Below are positions 32,819 to 44,760 of a DNA stretch of 64,000 nt, piece after piece. The position numbers were made by a program, and so were the translations under genes. Every line of letters starts with the position of its first letter. Position 1 is the first letter of the stretch. The notes under the pieces were generated by a model. The model did not search any database. It saw nothing but the letters and a program-made list of their open reading frames with translations, and was not told the origin of the DNA. This DNA is from Oreohelix idahoensis (taxonomy: Eukaryota; Mollusca; Gastropoda; Stylommatophora; Oreohelicidae): positions 1 through 64,000 of the forward strand of contig JAMPIV010019834.1 in assembly GCA_024509875.1 (NCBI GenBank). Direction: 5' to 3'.

Positions 32819-33976
32819 TGTTACGTACATTTATTACCTACGGGGGTAGTCTTCGGTCCTGCCAAATGTACGCACCAGTTTTATATAGTTATATTATTTG
32901 TGCGTTCGATTGATTCAAGCACTGACGAGCACAATGCTGTGTGAGTTGCTTTGGACGCACATGTAACCTAGTTGAGTAGATTGTGACGTCATGATAGGGG
33001 CAGCTCGGACGACATTTATGTCCGCAGTGTTATTCTTTGATTCTGGCAAATGTTGAAGAAGCCATCAGTTTGTATTCCGTAATCTATTGGTCTTCATGGG
33101 CGAAGCCAATAGTGGAAGTATGAAGTAAGTGTCGCCCCATTTTCTTATGGCAAGTTTAATTATTGTAAATGTAAAGTATCAGGCCGCTTCCTATTAATGA
33201 TCTATGCGGGAATTCATCGGAGATGAACATTCCTAAGAAGATTGGATCACACGGAGTCGATAGCCTTTGGAATCTTTTTTGTAGAGGGAGAATCCATATG
33301 TGGAATCAAGTTAATCAAAATTATATATATCTGCTCTCACATGTTTAATATGCCGTTTTAAAACCTTATGCCACAAAGGTCGTGGTATGGATACCGAGAG
33401 GTTTAGCCAAGATGAAAACACTAACCAGGTTTGTTTATTGTTAATAACTGCCATATGTTTGGATTGGATTTTGCTCTATCTAAGAATTTTATGAAGAAGG
33501 AAGAAAAGTCCTGGGATGGCTTTACATGTTTGATATAAATTATTGCTCCCGTCGAGAATGAATCCGTTTGCCTTGAATAAACGGCCTTGGGCGAAGGTCA
33601 AGGGTCGTTAATACCATGTCTGTTATATGGTAAGGGAAGTGATCCTTCGTGACTGGAATATAAGAGAGCTTAACTGGTAGAGAATCTACAACAACTCTTA
33701 ACATTGATATTAACTTTTGACGTATGATCGTCGCATCTGTAACTATGATTGGCTGGTTCCACTTCGTTGGGGTCACGGCAATAAATATACTATGTACTGT
33801 ATATCACCGACCTTGTGTGCTGCCGAATACTTTGCCCCAGTTCACCCTAGATGCAACGATCGATACTTTGTTGGGAATTTTCGTTTGAAGAACAAATTGA
33901 GTTTGTACATTCATTCCGTTTTTAACCATTCGCGTTTCAATTTACCTCTTCACTGAGAACTTAACGATAAAATGGA
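32819..33976 (+). repeat. E2 5' LTR
   Basis: Begins TGTTACGTACATTTATTACC directly after the E1 LTR. Shares sequence with 41601-42689 up to ACGATAAAATGGA, so the LTR end cannot be placed exactly. The first about 220 bp are nearly identical between copies; then this copy carries many small extra bases. Confidence 0.88.
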
Positions 33977-34115
33977 GTCACAAATAAATGGTGGATCCAG
34001 GTGTGGTCTGGAAATATCTAACTTTCCAGAGGAACGTAACCCATCCAAATTATCGTTTGAAAAGAAGAATTTTTACTTTCAAGGCGACATCATCTCAATT
34101 TGGATCCTAGTGTGA
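33972..34115 (+). pseudogene. E2 Gag N-terminal fragment (weak)
   Basis: An ATG at the end of the LTR homology opens 47 codons (MESQINGGSRCGLEISNFPE at the start) and stops at TGA 34113-34115. It is placed where gag of a gypsy-type element begins and has a hydrophilic composition. No known Gag domain can be recognised in so short a piece. It may be only a leader peptide or chance. Confidence 0.3.
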
Positions 34116-35180
34116 TAGTGAATCAGATTCATTACTTACGTTTACCAAGGTCAAGGTCTTCAATCAACCTCCACGTCAGTTTCACAGTGACTGATTACTT
34201 GGAGAGATCAATCTCTATCATCTTTATTACGTGCGAGCTGTAATCTAGAGAAAGCAGAACGAAGTATTTTATTCTGTAGAAACGTACATCCACAGAGACG
34301 AGGCACATTGATTTTTTACCTACACGCGAGATGAGTATAACGTGTTTTTCCGTTGTACACTTTATTACGCTTAGATTTGTGCCTTCCGTGTTATGTCCCA
34401 TTTACATATTTTTCGTGTTTCCCTGTGTTAATATGTTGTGTATTTCTTCGTGGGGAGGTAGGGAGGTTGATCTGAACGAACGAGATCCATCTCGAAAGCC
34501 ATTTCGGGCTCTTCGTCAGACGTTCTTGGTAGGGCTCGTACTTGTAAGTTTCAATTGATTTTGGCGATGAGTTCCCGGTACAAGGCTATTGAAACCTTGC
34601 CGAAGTTCCGATCGCTAGTTGGCTTCTTATAATATTATCTATTTAAGCTGTAGTTCGTCACGTTTAAGATCGTCGTGTTTTTGGTTTTTGGTAGGCTAAT
34701 TATTTTTATTCATATAATTTTAGTTTTATGATGAATTTTGTTTGTATTTTTGCGTCCATCTCACCTTTCCTGTCAATTTTAGTTTTTTACATAAACCTAT
34801 GTTTTTTACACTGTGTTGTCAATTGTACTGTTAAATTATCTGATCGAAAGTTTATCGTCGTATATTTTTACGATATTCATTATTTTAGTTATACAATTTT
34901 TATTTTTTTGATTTCTCTACGATTGTGTTCTACCGTCCAGTTTTATCATATTGTCTTGTCTGGTTAATGTTTTCTATTGTCTTTTCTCAGTTGTTCATTT
35001 CATGACATGTATTTGATTACATAACAATTTATTAGATTAATTAAATAACATATTTAATAATTTATATGATATACATTATTTATACCGTTCTAAGGACAGG
35101 AACGGAAGATTTTCCACGAGTTGTGCAGTAATTAACAATTTTAGTAGTATTTATTACATAATAAAGATTGAATAATGGCC
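34116..35180. other. E2 internal, no gene recognised
   Basis: Very AT-rich, with T-rich stretches around 34650-35030 and no readable domain. Probably decayed gag or leader, or later inserted sequence. Confidence 0.45.
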
Positions 35181-37100
35181 TACCTTAGACTATTTCATTA
35201 AGCAAGCAAGAAATAGCTCTTCAATGGCTCCTGAGGAAGCAAAAGCATTTGCAGCTTGCAGAATATAAAAGGAAAGCTCAAGAAATAAAAGAAAGCTGAT
35301 CAGAGGTAATGGTTAGAGAGAAACTATTAGTTTTGGAAAATTTGAAATGCGTGAGGGGCTGCAGATCAAAAAAAGAAATTTTTAGGCTGAGGAGGATCGA
35401 AAAGAATAGGAAAATTTAGATAGCTGAGGAAGAGGAGAAAAAAAATGAGATTAGCCGCTTGAATTAAAGAAGAGAAACGATTTCAGCGAGAATGGCAGAA
35501 CAGAAGGCAAAATTCGGTAGGCTACAGAAAAGCAGACTTAAATTGGAAATGAGGATTAAAATCGTCAACAAAAAGAAATGGAAGTTAAACAAAAAAAAAT
35601 GGAAGAAGTTAAACAAAAAAGAAATGGAAGAAAAGTAAAGATTATAGCTGAAAAAGAAATGGAAGTTAAACAAAAAAGATAATGCAAAGAAAGAAAGAAG
35701 ATTAATAGCTGAACAAAACACAAAACGACTTCAGCTTGAGATTAGGAAGAGAATGAAGAAGAAAACGTCACCAAAGGCAATGAACTGAAAATTAGCAGAG
35801 TCAGAATATGAAAGACTTAAGTTAACTCAGGAAGCTAATTCTTCAAGAACTTTTGAAAGCCAACACTTCATCCAGACATTGATATTTTTAAAGGAAATTC
35901 ACTTAAATTACACCAAAATTTAGATCCCCCGTTCTGATGACGTGATATTCTTCCTAGATAGTTTTTTCCGAGGCCACTTGTGTGTCTTAATAACGGTGGA
36001 TATCAAAGCTCTATATACTGTACATATTTTATCCAGATTACTACAGGGGACTGCATTAAGCCAGTTTATCATACCACCAGCATTGGTGAGAAAAATGACT
36101 ATAATGCTCTTAGAGCGGCACTATTCTGCAAAAAAAATTCCAAATGACAGAAGACCAATATCTATCAAGATTCCATACATTACTTACACTCAACTATGGC
36201 AGAATATTTTAGTGAATTTTCTGTCACAAATACGACTAACAATTAGAAAGATGGATTCGAATTATCTAAAATTGAAAAAAGTCGTGTTCCTTGAAGGTCT
36301 CTTGCGATTTACTGATGCGCTACGATAAGGTACTTTCGTCTGTAAACTTCCTACATGTTCTCGCATTTTTACAAACGAACGGTAAACCTTTATTCTATTG
36401 TCAAGACCTGGAACAGGCATGCCGAAAAATTTCGTTTTTGCACTTGGCCAACTGCTCCATCCATAACATGGATCCGGTCTAAGTAATGCACAGATTAAGA
36501 ATGTGAATTGCCTGTTGCTTTTGCAGCACAACTAAAAAACAATTTTTCACGCAATTCGTTCTTTTAGTGCTGATCAGGTATGTCAATAAGGGAATTATGA
36601 CCATAATTATAACAATGGTAATTTTTACAAAGGGAAGCAATTTCAACAATCTGCTCCATTTAATGTTTCTTGGAACACAATACTCACAGATCGCGAGGGA
36701 GATTTTCACCCCGGTAAACATTATTTTTAAATAATATGTCAAGGACATTATTAATAAACAAAACTGGAGATCAAGAATCCTACCCAGGGTCCGCAAAACA
36801 AAACAGAAATTTTTTAGAAATTCAAAACCATTTTACCAACATCATAACGTTCATTTATACAAAATTATCGGACTTAATCCAAATTTTAACTCTAGCAGAA
36901 ACGACAATTATGGCATTATTTTTAATGACTATAAAAATCAAAATCGATCAGACCGACCCGCGTGCCGACGAGATAGATCGTTGTGAGTATATACAGAATA
37001 GACATTCTAATGTTGCTTTTTTAATGATACACAGGCTAACATTGAACAGGGTAAAGTTAGACTGAAACTCACAATGCTATGTGTCTTGTTCTCTTGATTG
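35181..37100 (+). pseudogene. E2 gag relic
   Basis: From 35181 to 35800 the plus strand is dominated by AAG/GAA-rich codons that would give a Lys/Glu/Arg-rich coiled coil, now full of stops. From about 35840 readable Gag-like phrases appear in shifting frames: DIFKGNSLKLHQNL, FLDSFFR, ALYTVHILSRLLQGTALSQF, DYNALRAAL and FSEFSVT. Near 36590-36640 a polar segment (NYDHNYNNGNFYKGKQF) looks like the basic C-terminal part of gypsy Gags. It precedes protease and integrase in the right order. Assignment as Gag rests on position and style, with no zinc knuckle seen. Confidence 0.5.
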
Positions 37101-37129
37101 TTCCCAGGTGAAAGTAGTTGCTGTTCAGA

Positions 37130-37578
37130 ATGCTCTACTCTTTTTCCAGCCTAAGGGCGTTCACGACGCTTGCGTTGCGGACAATTCCTTGCCTAGCCTT
37201 GCCTGCAGTCTGTACGGCACACTGCTGCTTCAGTACACCAGGGGACAGGGGCTCTCTTAAGTTTAAACAAGGGATTTTGTCAATAATATTTCATGCTCTC
37301 TCCTATTTGACTCACTGGTTGCAGTCTATAACTATCGGTGTCCGGACTTCGTTGATCAACCCAAGTTGTGCCACGGGCCGGGTTGTCTCAAAATGTGTAA
37401 CGTGTTGGTGGCCACAATTGAAACATTTTGCCACTGCTATTTATTGATCTTAACATACTCCTTTTTCTTTTCAGGGAAAGATTCAAGCATGTCTCCTTCC
37501 GAATCCAATTTGTGATTTAATACTTGGTCGCATACATGGTATTAAAGAGTGTACACCACAGCAAATTGCTGATGGGAA
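37130..37578 (+). pseudogene. E2 protease relic
   Basis: A PNPICDLILGRIHGIK block at about 37495-37550 resembles the C-terminal 'ILG' motif of retroviral-type aspartic proteases. The active-site DTG expected upstream is not intact: the best candidate, around 37190-37215, has lost the Asp. It is followed directly by the integrase reading frame (QTANAVVTRAQA), offset by a frameshift. Confidence 0.5.
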
Positions 37579-38940
37579 GAGCGACATATTCAAACTGCAA
37601 ATGCAGTAGTGACTAGAGCGCAAGCTACTAATATGTCGCATGATACACCTATTGAACCTACAGTTCATACCACTTGTGATGATGATGCTCCTATTTCACG
37701 GGAGTTGTTTGCAACATTGCAAAAGAATGATGATTCATTAAAAAAAAATTTTCAGTATGTGAACAAAAATAATACCAGCAACAAACTTGCAAAATCTAGA
37801 CATGATTTTATACTTAAAAATGGGATTTTGGTTAGAGTAATACGAGAAAAGGATTTATCCTTATGTTCTCAGATTATAGTCCCATCCTGTATGAGATCTC
37901 GTATATTACGACATGCGCATGACTCGCAATGTGCGGGCCATATGGGTTTTTCGCGTACCAAATCCAGAGTGCTTTCGGCATTCTACTGGCCAGGCGTACA
38001 TAAGGACATCACTCTCTATTGTCGGTCTTGTTTGATATGTCAAGAAGTTAAGGTACGGGGTCCATTTCATGCGGCTCCTATTCAAGCTGCGGACATCCCG
38101 ATTAGACCATTTGATAAAATGGCTATAGACATTATTGGTCCTATGCTACCATCTGCTAGAGGGCATACGCATATTCTTACGTGCATGATATGTGCACTCG
38201 CTGGCCTGAAGCTATCCCTCTCAAGAACACTTCATCTGCCAGTGTAGCAGAGGCATTGATGTTAATCTTCTCACGCATTGGTTTTCCACGGAAAATCTTG
38301 TCGGATCATGGGGTTCAGTTCATTTCTGAATCCATGTCTCAAGTTATGAAGACATTAGGTATAGGCAGATCTCTTAGTTCTATTTATCATCCGATGTCAA
38401 ATGGGTTAATTGAGCGTCTCAATAGGACACTCAAGCAGTTGTTGGGTAAGATGACTCAAGACCATCCCCAAGACTGGGATCGGGTCCTACCCGCTTGTCC
38501 TCTCGTATTTCAAGCGGGGTTTTCTATCTCGTTCCAGACTTTGTTTCGTGCATGAGCGAACCCGCGGTCCGATGTCGTTAATTCCACGACTTATTGGTTG
38601 ACGAGAATATTGAAGAGGAAACTCAATCCTCTTATGAGTATGTGATCTCTCTGAGAAAGAGAATCATAGATGCTTGTAGACTAGCTACTGCATCATCCGA
38701 ACAAGCCAACGAAAAAGCTCGTCTATTTGCAAACAAGTATAGACGTCTTCGCCAGCTCATGCCTGGTGATGAAGCTTTTGTATTACTCCCTGCGCATAAC
38801 AATCGTCTTTTACTTACCTGGAGAGGTCCTTTCAGGATCATCTCAAGAATATCCGATGTCGACTACATCGTTGATGTTAATGGTAAACATAAAACCTTCC
38901 ACATTAATATGTTGAAGGAATATTACTCACGTCCTGATTA
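37579..38940 (+). pseudogene. E2 integrase (zinc-binding, catalytic core and GPY/F-like region), broken
   Basis: Frame 1 (to 38247): a linker, then the HHCC zinc-binding domain (LRHAHDSQCAGHMGF ... YCRSCLICQ), then core start FDKMAIDIIGP (first catalytic Asp). The frame shifts near 38190. Frame 2 (38181-38555): KILSDHGVQFISE (second Asp), IYHPMSNGLIERLNRTLKQL (catalytic Glu). After another break, 38594-38940 holds LMPGDEAFVLLP, LTWRGPFRI and HINMLKEYY, a GPY/F-like C-terminal module. The three acidic residues are still present, but stops and frameshifts separate the parts. It lies upstream of the RT, unlike ordinary gypsy elements. Confidence 0.85.
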
Positions 38941-39003
38941 TCTACAATCAGTGTTCCAAGCAACTGACGATCCTACACCCCTCCTATTCAACACTATTCT
39001 AGT

Positions 39004-40037
39004 TTGTCAGTCATCCAAGAAGAGGAATCTTCTTTCGATGATGTACAACTACCAATACCAGTTGTACCACTCCATTCCACTGAGAAATGGAATGATGTTA
39101 CTATCTCATCTACTCTTACTGATGATCAACGTCAGCAAGTCTCTAATATTCTACACACGTATGAGGATGTCCTCACTGACATCCCAGGTCATACGTCAGT
39201 CATCCAACATGACATTATTCTGACTGACGATACACCGATTCGAGTTCGCCCATATCCTATTCCTTTACACTTTCGTGATAAGGTTGATAAGGAATTGGAT
39301 GAGATGCTCAATTAAATATAATTGAACCATCTTCATCACCATATTCTTCTTCTATGGTAATCATTAGGAAGAAGGACAACAATATACGTCTTTGCGTAGA
39401 TTACAGGAAATTAAACAAAGTTACAAAATTCGATGCGGAACCATTACCTCTTTTAGACGACTTATTATGAGAGGAAATTATCTCATGCCACATTCTTTTC
39501 GAAATTTGACCTTTCAAAGGGTTATTGGCAAGTGCCATTAAACCCCTAAAGCAAAGCCATTCACCGCTTTCCTCGACGCCACGGGGGGGTCTTTTTTCAA
39601 TGGAATTTTATGCCATTCGGTCTAATGAATGCGCCCAGCTACCTTTTGTACAGCATGATGCGCCGCATATTGTCTCATCGTCCCCCGATGTCATTACTTA
39701 TATAGATGACATCTGTCTTTTCAGTGACTCTTGGGATGAACATATTCAGGGTTTAAAATCTTTACTTTCTACCTTACGGGATTATAACTTAACAGCGAAA
39801 CCTTCAAAGGCTTTTGTCGGTTTTCATGACATCTCATTTCTTGGTCACCGTATAGGTCGCGGTTTAATGTATACAGAAGACAGTAACGTCTCTAAAATTT
39901 TAAACATTTCAGCACCTAAGACAAAAAAACAAGTGAGGTCGCTCTTAGGACTAATACAGTTCTATTCTAAAAACATCACTCATCTGACTACTATAACTGC
40001 ACCTCTTTCTTCGTTACTGAAGAAAGGGCACACCTAA
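39004..40037 (+). pseudogene. E2 reverse transcriptase, broken
   Basis: The frame at 39004-39315 gives the leader to RT (DVLTDIPGHTSVIQHDI, RVRPYPIPLHFRDKVDKEL). Stops follow; at about 39355-39470 LCVDYRKLN and PLPLLDDLL are readable. The stretch 39525-40037 contains TPRGGLFSMEFY, then the catalytic YIDDICLFSD box, TAKPSKAFVGF, FLGHRIGRG and the connection region RSLLGLIQFY. At least three breaks interrupt it. The YIDD box itself is intact. Confidence 0.88.
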
Positions 40038-40046
40038 TGTAATAAA

Positions 40047-40597
40047 GTGTGGTCGCAGGATCATCAAACGGCTTTAGATTATATAAAAAACAATTTTTTT
40101 TCAAATAGCAAGCCTTTTTTAAGGTTGCCTAACAAAGATCTCACCTTTGTTCTTCGCAGTGATGCTTCTTCCTACGCTATCGCGCCAGCTTTGATGCAGG
40201 AATACGCAGGCACCTTATGTCCTGTTATGTACGTATCCGGAAAGCTTACGCCGAGCGCGATGAAGTATTCCCGTTCTGGACAAAAGAGCTCCTCGCTCTT
40301 GTCTGGTCAATCACTAAACTGGATCGTTATCTCCTCGGATCACACTTTGTGGTGGAATCCGACCAGAAAGCTCTTACAGCACTGAAAACAGGGAACGTGA
40401 AGTCATCAAAGTCAGCGCGTTACGCTATTGCGCTTCAACCGTTCCATTTTGAGATACGAGCTATTCCTGGAGTACAGAATGTGTTTGCAGACTGTCTTTC
40501 CAGGTGCCCCAGTGAACACGTCGAAATTAAACCACTTCCCCAGGATGGTGAAACGTCCCTCACCAGAAACATGAATAACTTTGTACATGGTCACTGA
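40047..40597 (+). pseudogene. E2 RNase H, broken
   Basis: 40047-40385 gives LTFVLRSDASSYAIAPALMQ (first Asp). The frame then shifts to 40217-40597 with FWTKELLALVWSI (Glu), VVESDQKALTAL (Asp) and IRAIPGVQNVFADCLSRCPS. This is the usual end of a gypsy-type Pol. No env-like ORF follows. Confidence 0.85.
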
Positions 40598-41600
40598 TTA
40601 TTACATCTGTGGAGACTATGTGTAGTTCAGCAGTATTCGTATATATTTATAACTTTCAGAATATACTTATGTATGGATTATAACATTATTTCGTGTGAAG
40701 TAAAGTTTTATTCGAACGGGAAAAGTGATATTAAAGTAAAATTTTTTTTTTTTTGAGTATGTAAACATTGGTAAGAGTGACAAATAGACATTCACGTTAT
40801 TGTTATGGAACAGATTACACTACATATCGTGTATCGTAAACTTATTTCAGGCATGGTACATTTAGAACATATTCCTTGTCGATTTAACTAGTTCTAAAAA
40901 GAATATTAAGACAATGATGTGAATTGAAAAATCACTTAGAATAAAATTAGTAATTAGGGTTATTTTGTTCATAAATTAAGTACTACTAATTAGTATAATT
41001 CAATTTAAAATCAATTTGATTGATTATAAATCACACCATCTACTAACTTTATTAGTGTTTCGCAATACGTGTATTCACGTATCCCACTCCATGAGATCTA
41101 CCTTTTAGATAACTAGTCAAACTTATTCGTGTTAGGAAATAATAAGTGTGTTGCTTCTTTAAGTGTTTAATTATGCTTTGTTTCATTTTGCATGTTGTAT
41201 TTTAAAAAATTTTCTGTTTTATTGATTCTTTTATCATTGATCATCATCAGTGTTGCTGTTCATTTTCATTTTTGAAATCATATGTTTCAAATTTCTTTTA
41301 AAACAATTTTGGTTGAATTTAATTATCATCTTTTTTTTTATGGTTTATTTCATTTTCATTTTCAACTTCTTTTTACTTCGAATATTACCACATCGTTCCA
41401 AAGTAGGTCGATGGTGGATGTGTGCTGTAATGCATACTATCATTTAGTTATATTGTTTTCATGTTAATATTCTTTTCTTAATATGATATAATTTTATGCA
41501 TGTCATAAATCTTGTTGTAGTTTTGACTCACCTCTCTCGAGTACTTAGTTCGAAAAAAATTAATAGAATTAATTTTTTTAAGGGGAGGTAATAAGGGAGC
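40598..41600 (+). other. E2 3' non-coding region and polypurine tract
   Basis: About 1 kb of AT-rich sequence with no domain. It ends in AAGGGGAGGTAATAAGGGAG immediately before the LTR, a good polypurine tract for plus-strand priming. Confidence 0.65.
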
Positions 41601-42689
41601 TGTTACGTACATTTATTACCTACGGGGGTAGTCTTCGGTCCTGCCAAATGTACGCACCAGTTTTATATAGTTATATTATTTGTGCGTTCGATTGATTCAC
41701 GCACTGACGTGCACAATGCTGTGTGAGTTGCTTTGGACGCACGTGTAACCTAGTTGAGTAGATTGTGACGTCATGATAGGGGCAGCTCGGACGACATTTA
41801 TGTCCGCAGTGTTATTCTTTGATTCCTGGCAAATTTGAAGAAGCCATCAGTTGTATTCGTATCTATTGGTCTTCATGGCGAAGCCAATAGTGGATGTATG
41901 AAGTAAGTGTCGCACCATTTCTTATGGCAAGTTTAATTATGTAAATTAAAGTATTAGGCCGCTCCTTTTAATGGTCTCGCGGGAATTCATTGGAGATGAA
42001 ATTCCTAGAATTGGACACTCGGAGTCGATATCCTTTGGAATCTTTTGTAGAGGGAGAATCCATATGTGGAATCAAGTTAATAATAATATATATATATTGC
42101 TTCACATGTTTAATATGCCGTTTTAACCTATGCCAAAGTCGTGGTATGGATACCGAGAGGTTAGCCAAGATGAAACACTAACCTGGTTGTATTGTTATAT
42201 CTGCCTTTGTTTGGATTGGATATGCTATCTAAGAATTTTATGAAGAAAGTCTGGGATGCTTACAAGTATGATATAAATTATTGCTCCGTGAGAATGAATC
42301 CGTTTGCCTTAATAAACGTCCTTGGGAGAAGGTCAACGGACGTTAATACCATGTCTGTTATATGGTAATGGAAGTGATCCTTAGTCACTGGAATATAAGA
42401 GAAACTTAACTGTTAGATTATCTACAACGAATATTAACAGTGATATTAACATTTTGACGTATGATCTTCGCATCTGTAACTATGATTGTCTTGTTCCACT
42501 TCGTTGGTGTCACGTCAATAAAATATATGTACTGTAATCACCGACTTGTGTGCTGCCAATACTTGCCCAGTTCACCCAATGCAACGATACTTGTTGGAAT
42601 TTTCGTTTGAAGAACTTTGTTGACATTCATTCCGTTTTAACCATTCGCGTTTCAATTTACCTCTTCACTGAACTTAACGATAAAATGGA
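41601..42689 (+). repeat. E2 3' LTR
   Basis: Begins TGTTACGTACATTTATTACC. Matches 32819-33976 but about 70 bp shorter through many small deletions after the first 220 bp. The open frame 42550-43023 begins in this LTR and runs into E1 gag by chance. Confidence 0.88.
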
Positions 42690-43019
42690 ACAAGGTGCAG
42701 AGAGGTTGGGGGAGGTTTTAAATGTCGCTGAGAGGTATCAGGCAGCCCAGGCAGAGGTAAGTGGTGCTAAAAAGAAGCACATAGACAATTTTAAAGTTCC
42801 ACAGCAATTTAATAAATTTGATAATAGAGAACAGGGTAATAAAGGTAGGACAAACCTTGAACGGCCAAGAAATGACTATCGTGACAGAAACTCACAGTTC
42901 AATGACCAAAAATACAATGAAAGAAAACCGTTTAACCAAGGAAAAAGATGGTGCAAATGGTGCAAGAAAGATAACCATAACACCGATTTTGTAGAAGGAA
43001 ACCTTCAAACATTGCTGCA
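42690..43019 (+). pseudogene. E1 gag, C-terminal part only
   Basis: Frame: AERLGEVLNVAERYQAAQAE, FKVPQQFNKFDN, then a basic polar stretch and WCKWCKKDNHNTDF. This last block is a zinc knuckle lacking its fourth ligand (a Val stands where the final Cys of C-X2-C-X4-H-X4-C should be). The N-terminal two thirds of Gag expected upstream are absent; E2's 3' LTR sits there instead. The frame closes at 43021 and the next block continues in another frame. Confidence 0.75.
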
Positions 43020-43640
43020 ATGAAGTCGGGGACTCAAAGATTAAAGGTTAATCCTAATGGACAGCAGGAACCTTATCACCCCCCAGTTTGTGAGAATGTT
43101 ACTTGTAATGGCGTCACCACAAGGTGCCTTTATGATACAGGTTTGGATTATGATTCTGTTGTGAAGTCTAGCCTAGTGGACCCAAGTCAGTATACCACAG
43201 AAACAGTGGAAATACAAGGGGCGACTAAGGACATACCACTCATGACACTTCCCATCGCAAGGATAACGGTGAAAACTCGCTATGTGGAAGGAGAAATCAG
43301 AGCAGCAGTGATAGATGAACCAATCTACCCTCTGATATTGGGGTGTAGATACGTCTTCTTGGGGAATCCCGAGAGACCTGTGATCATGGCGACAGTGCAG
43401 ACCAGGTCACAGAAAAAGGAGGAAGAAGGTGAACCTATAAATGCTCATCCAGAGGAGATGAGGAAGGCGCAGGCTGAGGATAAGACCCTTAAGCCATGTT
43501 TCAAAAAATTGCCCAAATGCCACACACCTCCAAGCAAGGGAGAATACTTTATGAAGAACAAACTATTATATAGGAAGGCCGGAACTGGAACAAATGGTCA
43601 CACCAGCTGGTTCTTCCCACTTCATATAGAGATAAAGTGA
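43020..43640 (+). pseudogene. E1 protease and start of integrase
   Basis: Contains RCLYDTGLDYDSVVKSS, an aspartic protease active site with DTG retained (the usual small residue after DTG is Leu here), then IYPLILGCRYVF, the 'ILG' motif. A linker (TVQTRSQKKEEEGEP) and the beginning of the integrase N-terminal region follow (KKLPKCHTPPSKGEYFMKNK). It ends in a stop at 43640 caused by a frameshift within the integrase leader. Confidence 0.82.
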
Positions 43641-44305
43641 TGGAACTCGGGCATGCGATTCCCTTCAGTGGTCACATGGGGATCAGCGCCACAGGACAGC
43701 GTATAGCTTGTCATTACTTCTGGCCAGGGATAACGGAGGATATAAAAAGATATGTCAAATCCTGCTCAGAATGTCAACGGGTAGCTCCAAAGCATTGGAC
43801 TGCTCCTGCAACTCTAGGGGAAATGCCCATAGTGGGAACACCTTTTGAGAGGGTTGCAGTGGATATTGTGGGACCTCTCACTCGGACCAAGAGGAGGAAC
43901 AGTTACATCCTTACTCTGGACACTTGTTCTATGTGGGGAGAGGCGGTAGCCCTGCCATCAATTGATTCAAAACATGTAGCAGAGGCACTACTTACAATAT
44001 TCACCCGATTAGGATTCCCGCATCAAATCTTGACTGATAATGGCTCACAGATCAAGGGGAAAATAACGGAAGAAGTTTTTAAGCTATTTCAAGCCAGACA
44101 CTTTCATTGTAGTCCGTACCATCCACAAGGGAACGGCCAGGTAGAGAGGTTCAATGGGACTCTCATTTCTATCCTGAGGAAGCTGGCACACGAAAAACCG
44201 GATCTATGGGATCAATTCCTGCCCGCCGCGTTGTTTGCGTATCGGGAGGTACCACATAGTTCAACCGGGATGGCTCCCGCAACTCTGCTATTTGGAGACC
44301 CATAA
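43637..44305 (+). pseudogene. E1 integrase zinc-binding domain and catalytic core
   Basis: Open for 222 codons: HAIPFSGHMG ... YVKSCSECQR (HHCC zinc finger), FERVAVDIVGPLTR (first catalytic Asp), HQILTDNGSQIKG (second Asp), SPYHPQGNGQVERFNGTLIS (catalytic Glu). The D,D35E triad is intact. The frame closes at TAA 44303-44305 because one base is missing relative to the continuing C-terminal frame. Would insert cDNA into host DNA if whole. Confidence 0.88.
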
Positions 44306-44760
44306 AAGGTCCATTAGAAGCTTTATTAAGGACCTGGACAGATGAGAAGGCAGAAGAGACTGTTACCTCATCTTATCAATACGTGAACGAACTGACCACT
44401 CGTTTGAAAGCTGGATGGAAACTGGCAAATGATAATTTGAAACAAGCCAGGAAGAAACATGCAGCATATTTTAATAGGAAGGCAAAGGACAGAGAACTAG
44501 CTGTGGGAGAGAAGGTGCTGCTTCTACTACCCGGTAGCCAGAATAAATTACAAATTGGATGGCAAGGTCCATATACGGTTCTAGAGAAGGTGTCTAGAAC
44601 AAACTATAAAATTGACAAAAAGGGGAAGGAGAAAGTTTATCATGTAAACCTTTTAAAGAAGTATCTGGACAGACCACTCCAGGAAAGCACCCCCTTACTG
44701 ACCTTGGCTATCGCAACTCAAATGCAAAAGGAACCACTCACCTCACATGAATACCCATTA
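44306..44760 (+). pseudogene. E1 integrase C-terminal GPY/F module
   Basis: 44383 onward reads KAGWKLANDNLKQARKKHAA, VGEKVLLLLPGSQNKLQIGW, QGPYTVLEKVSRTNYKI and KVYHVNLLKKY. This is the GPY/F domain seen at the C-terminus of many gypsy integrases. The frame then runs on without stop into the RT leader, placing integrase before RT. Confidence 0.85.
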
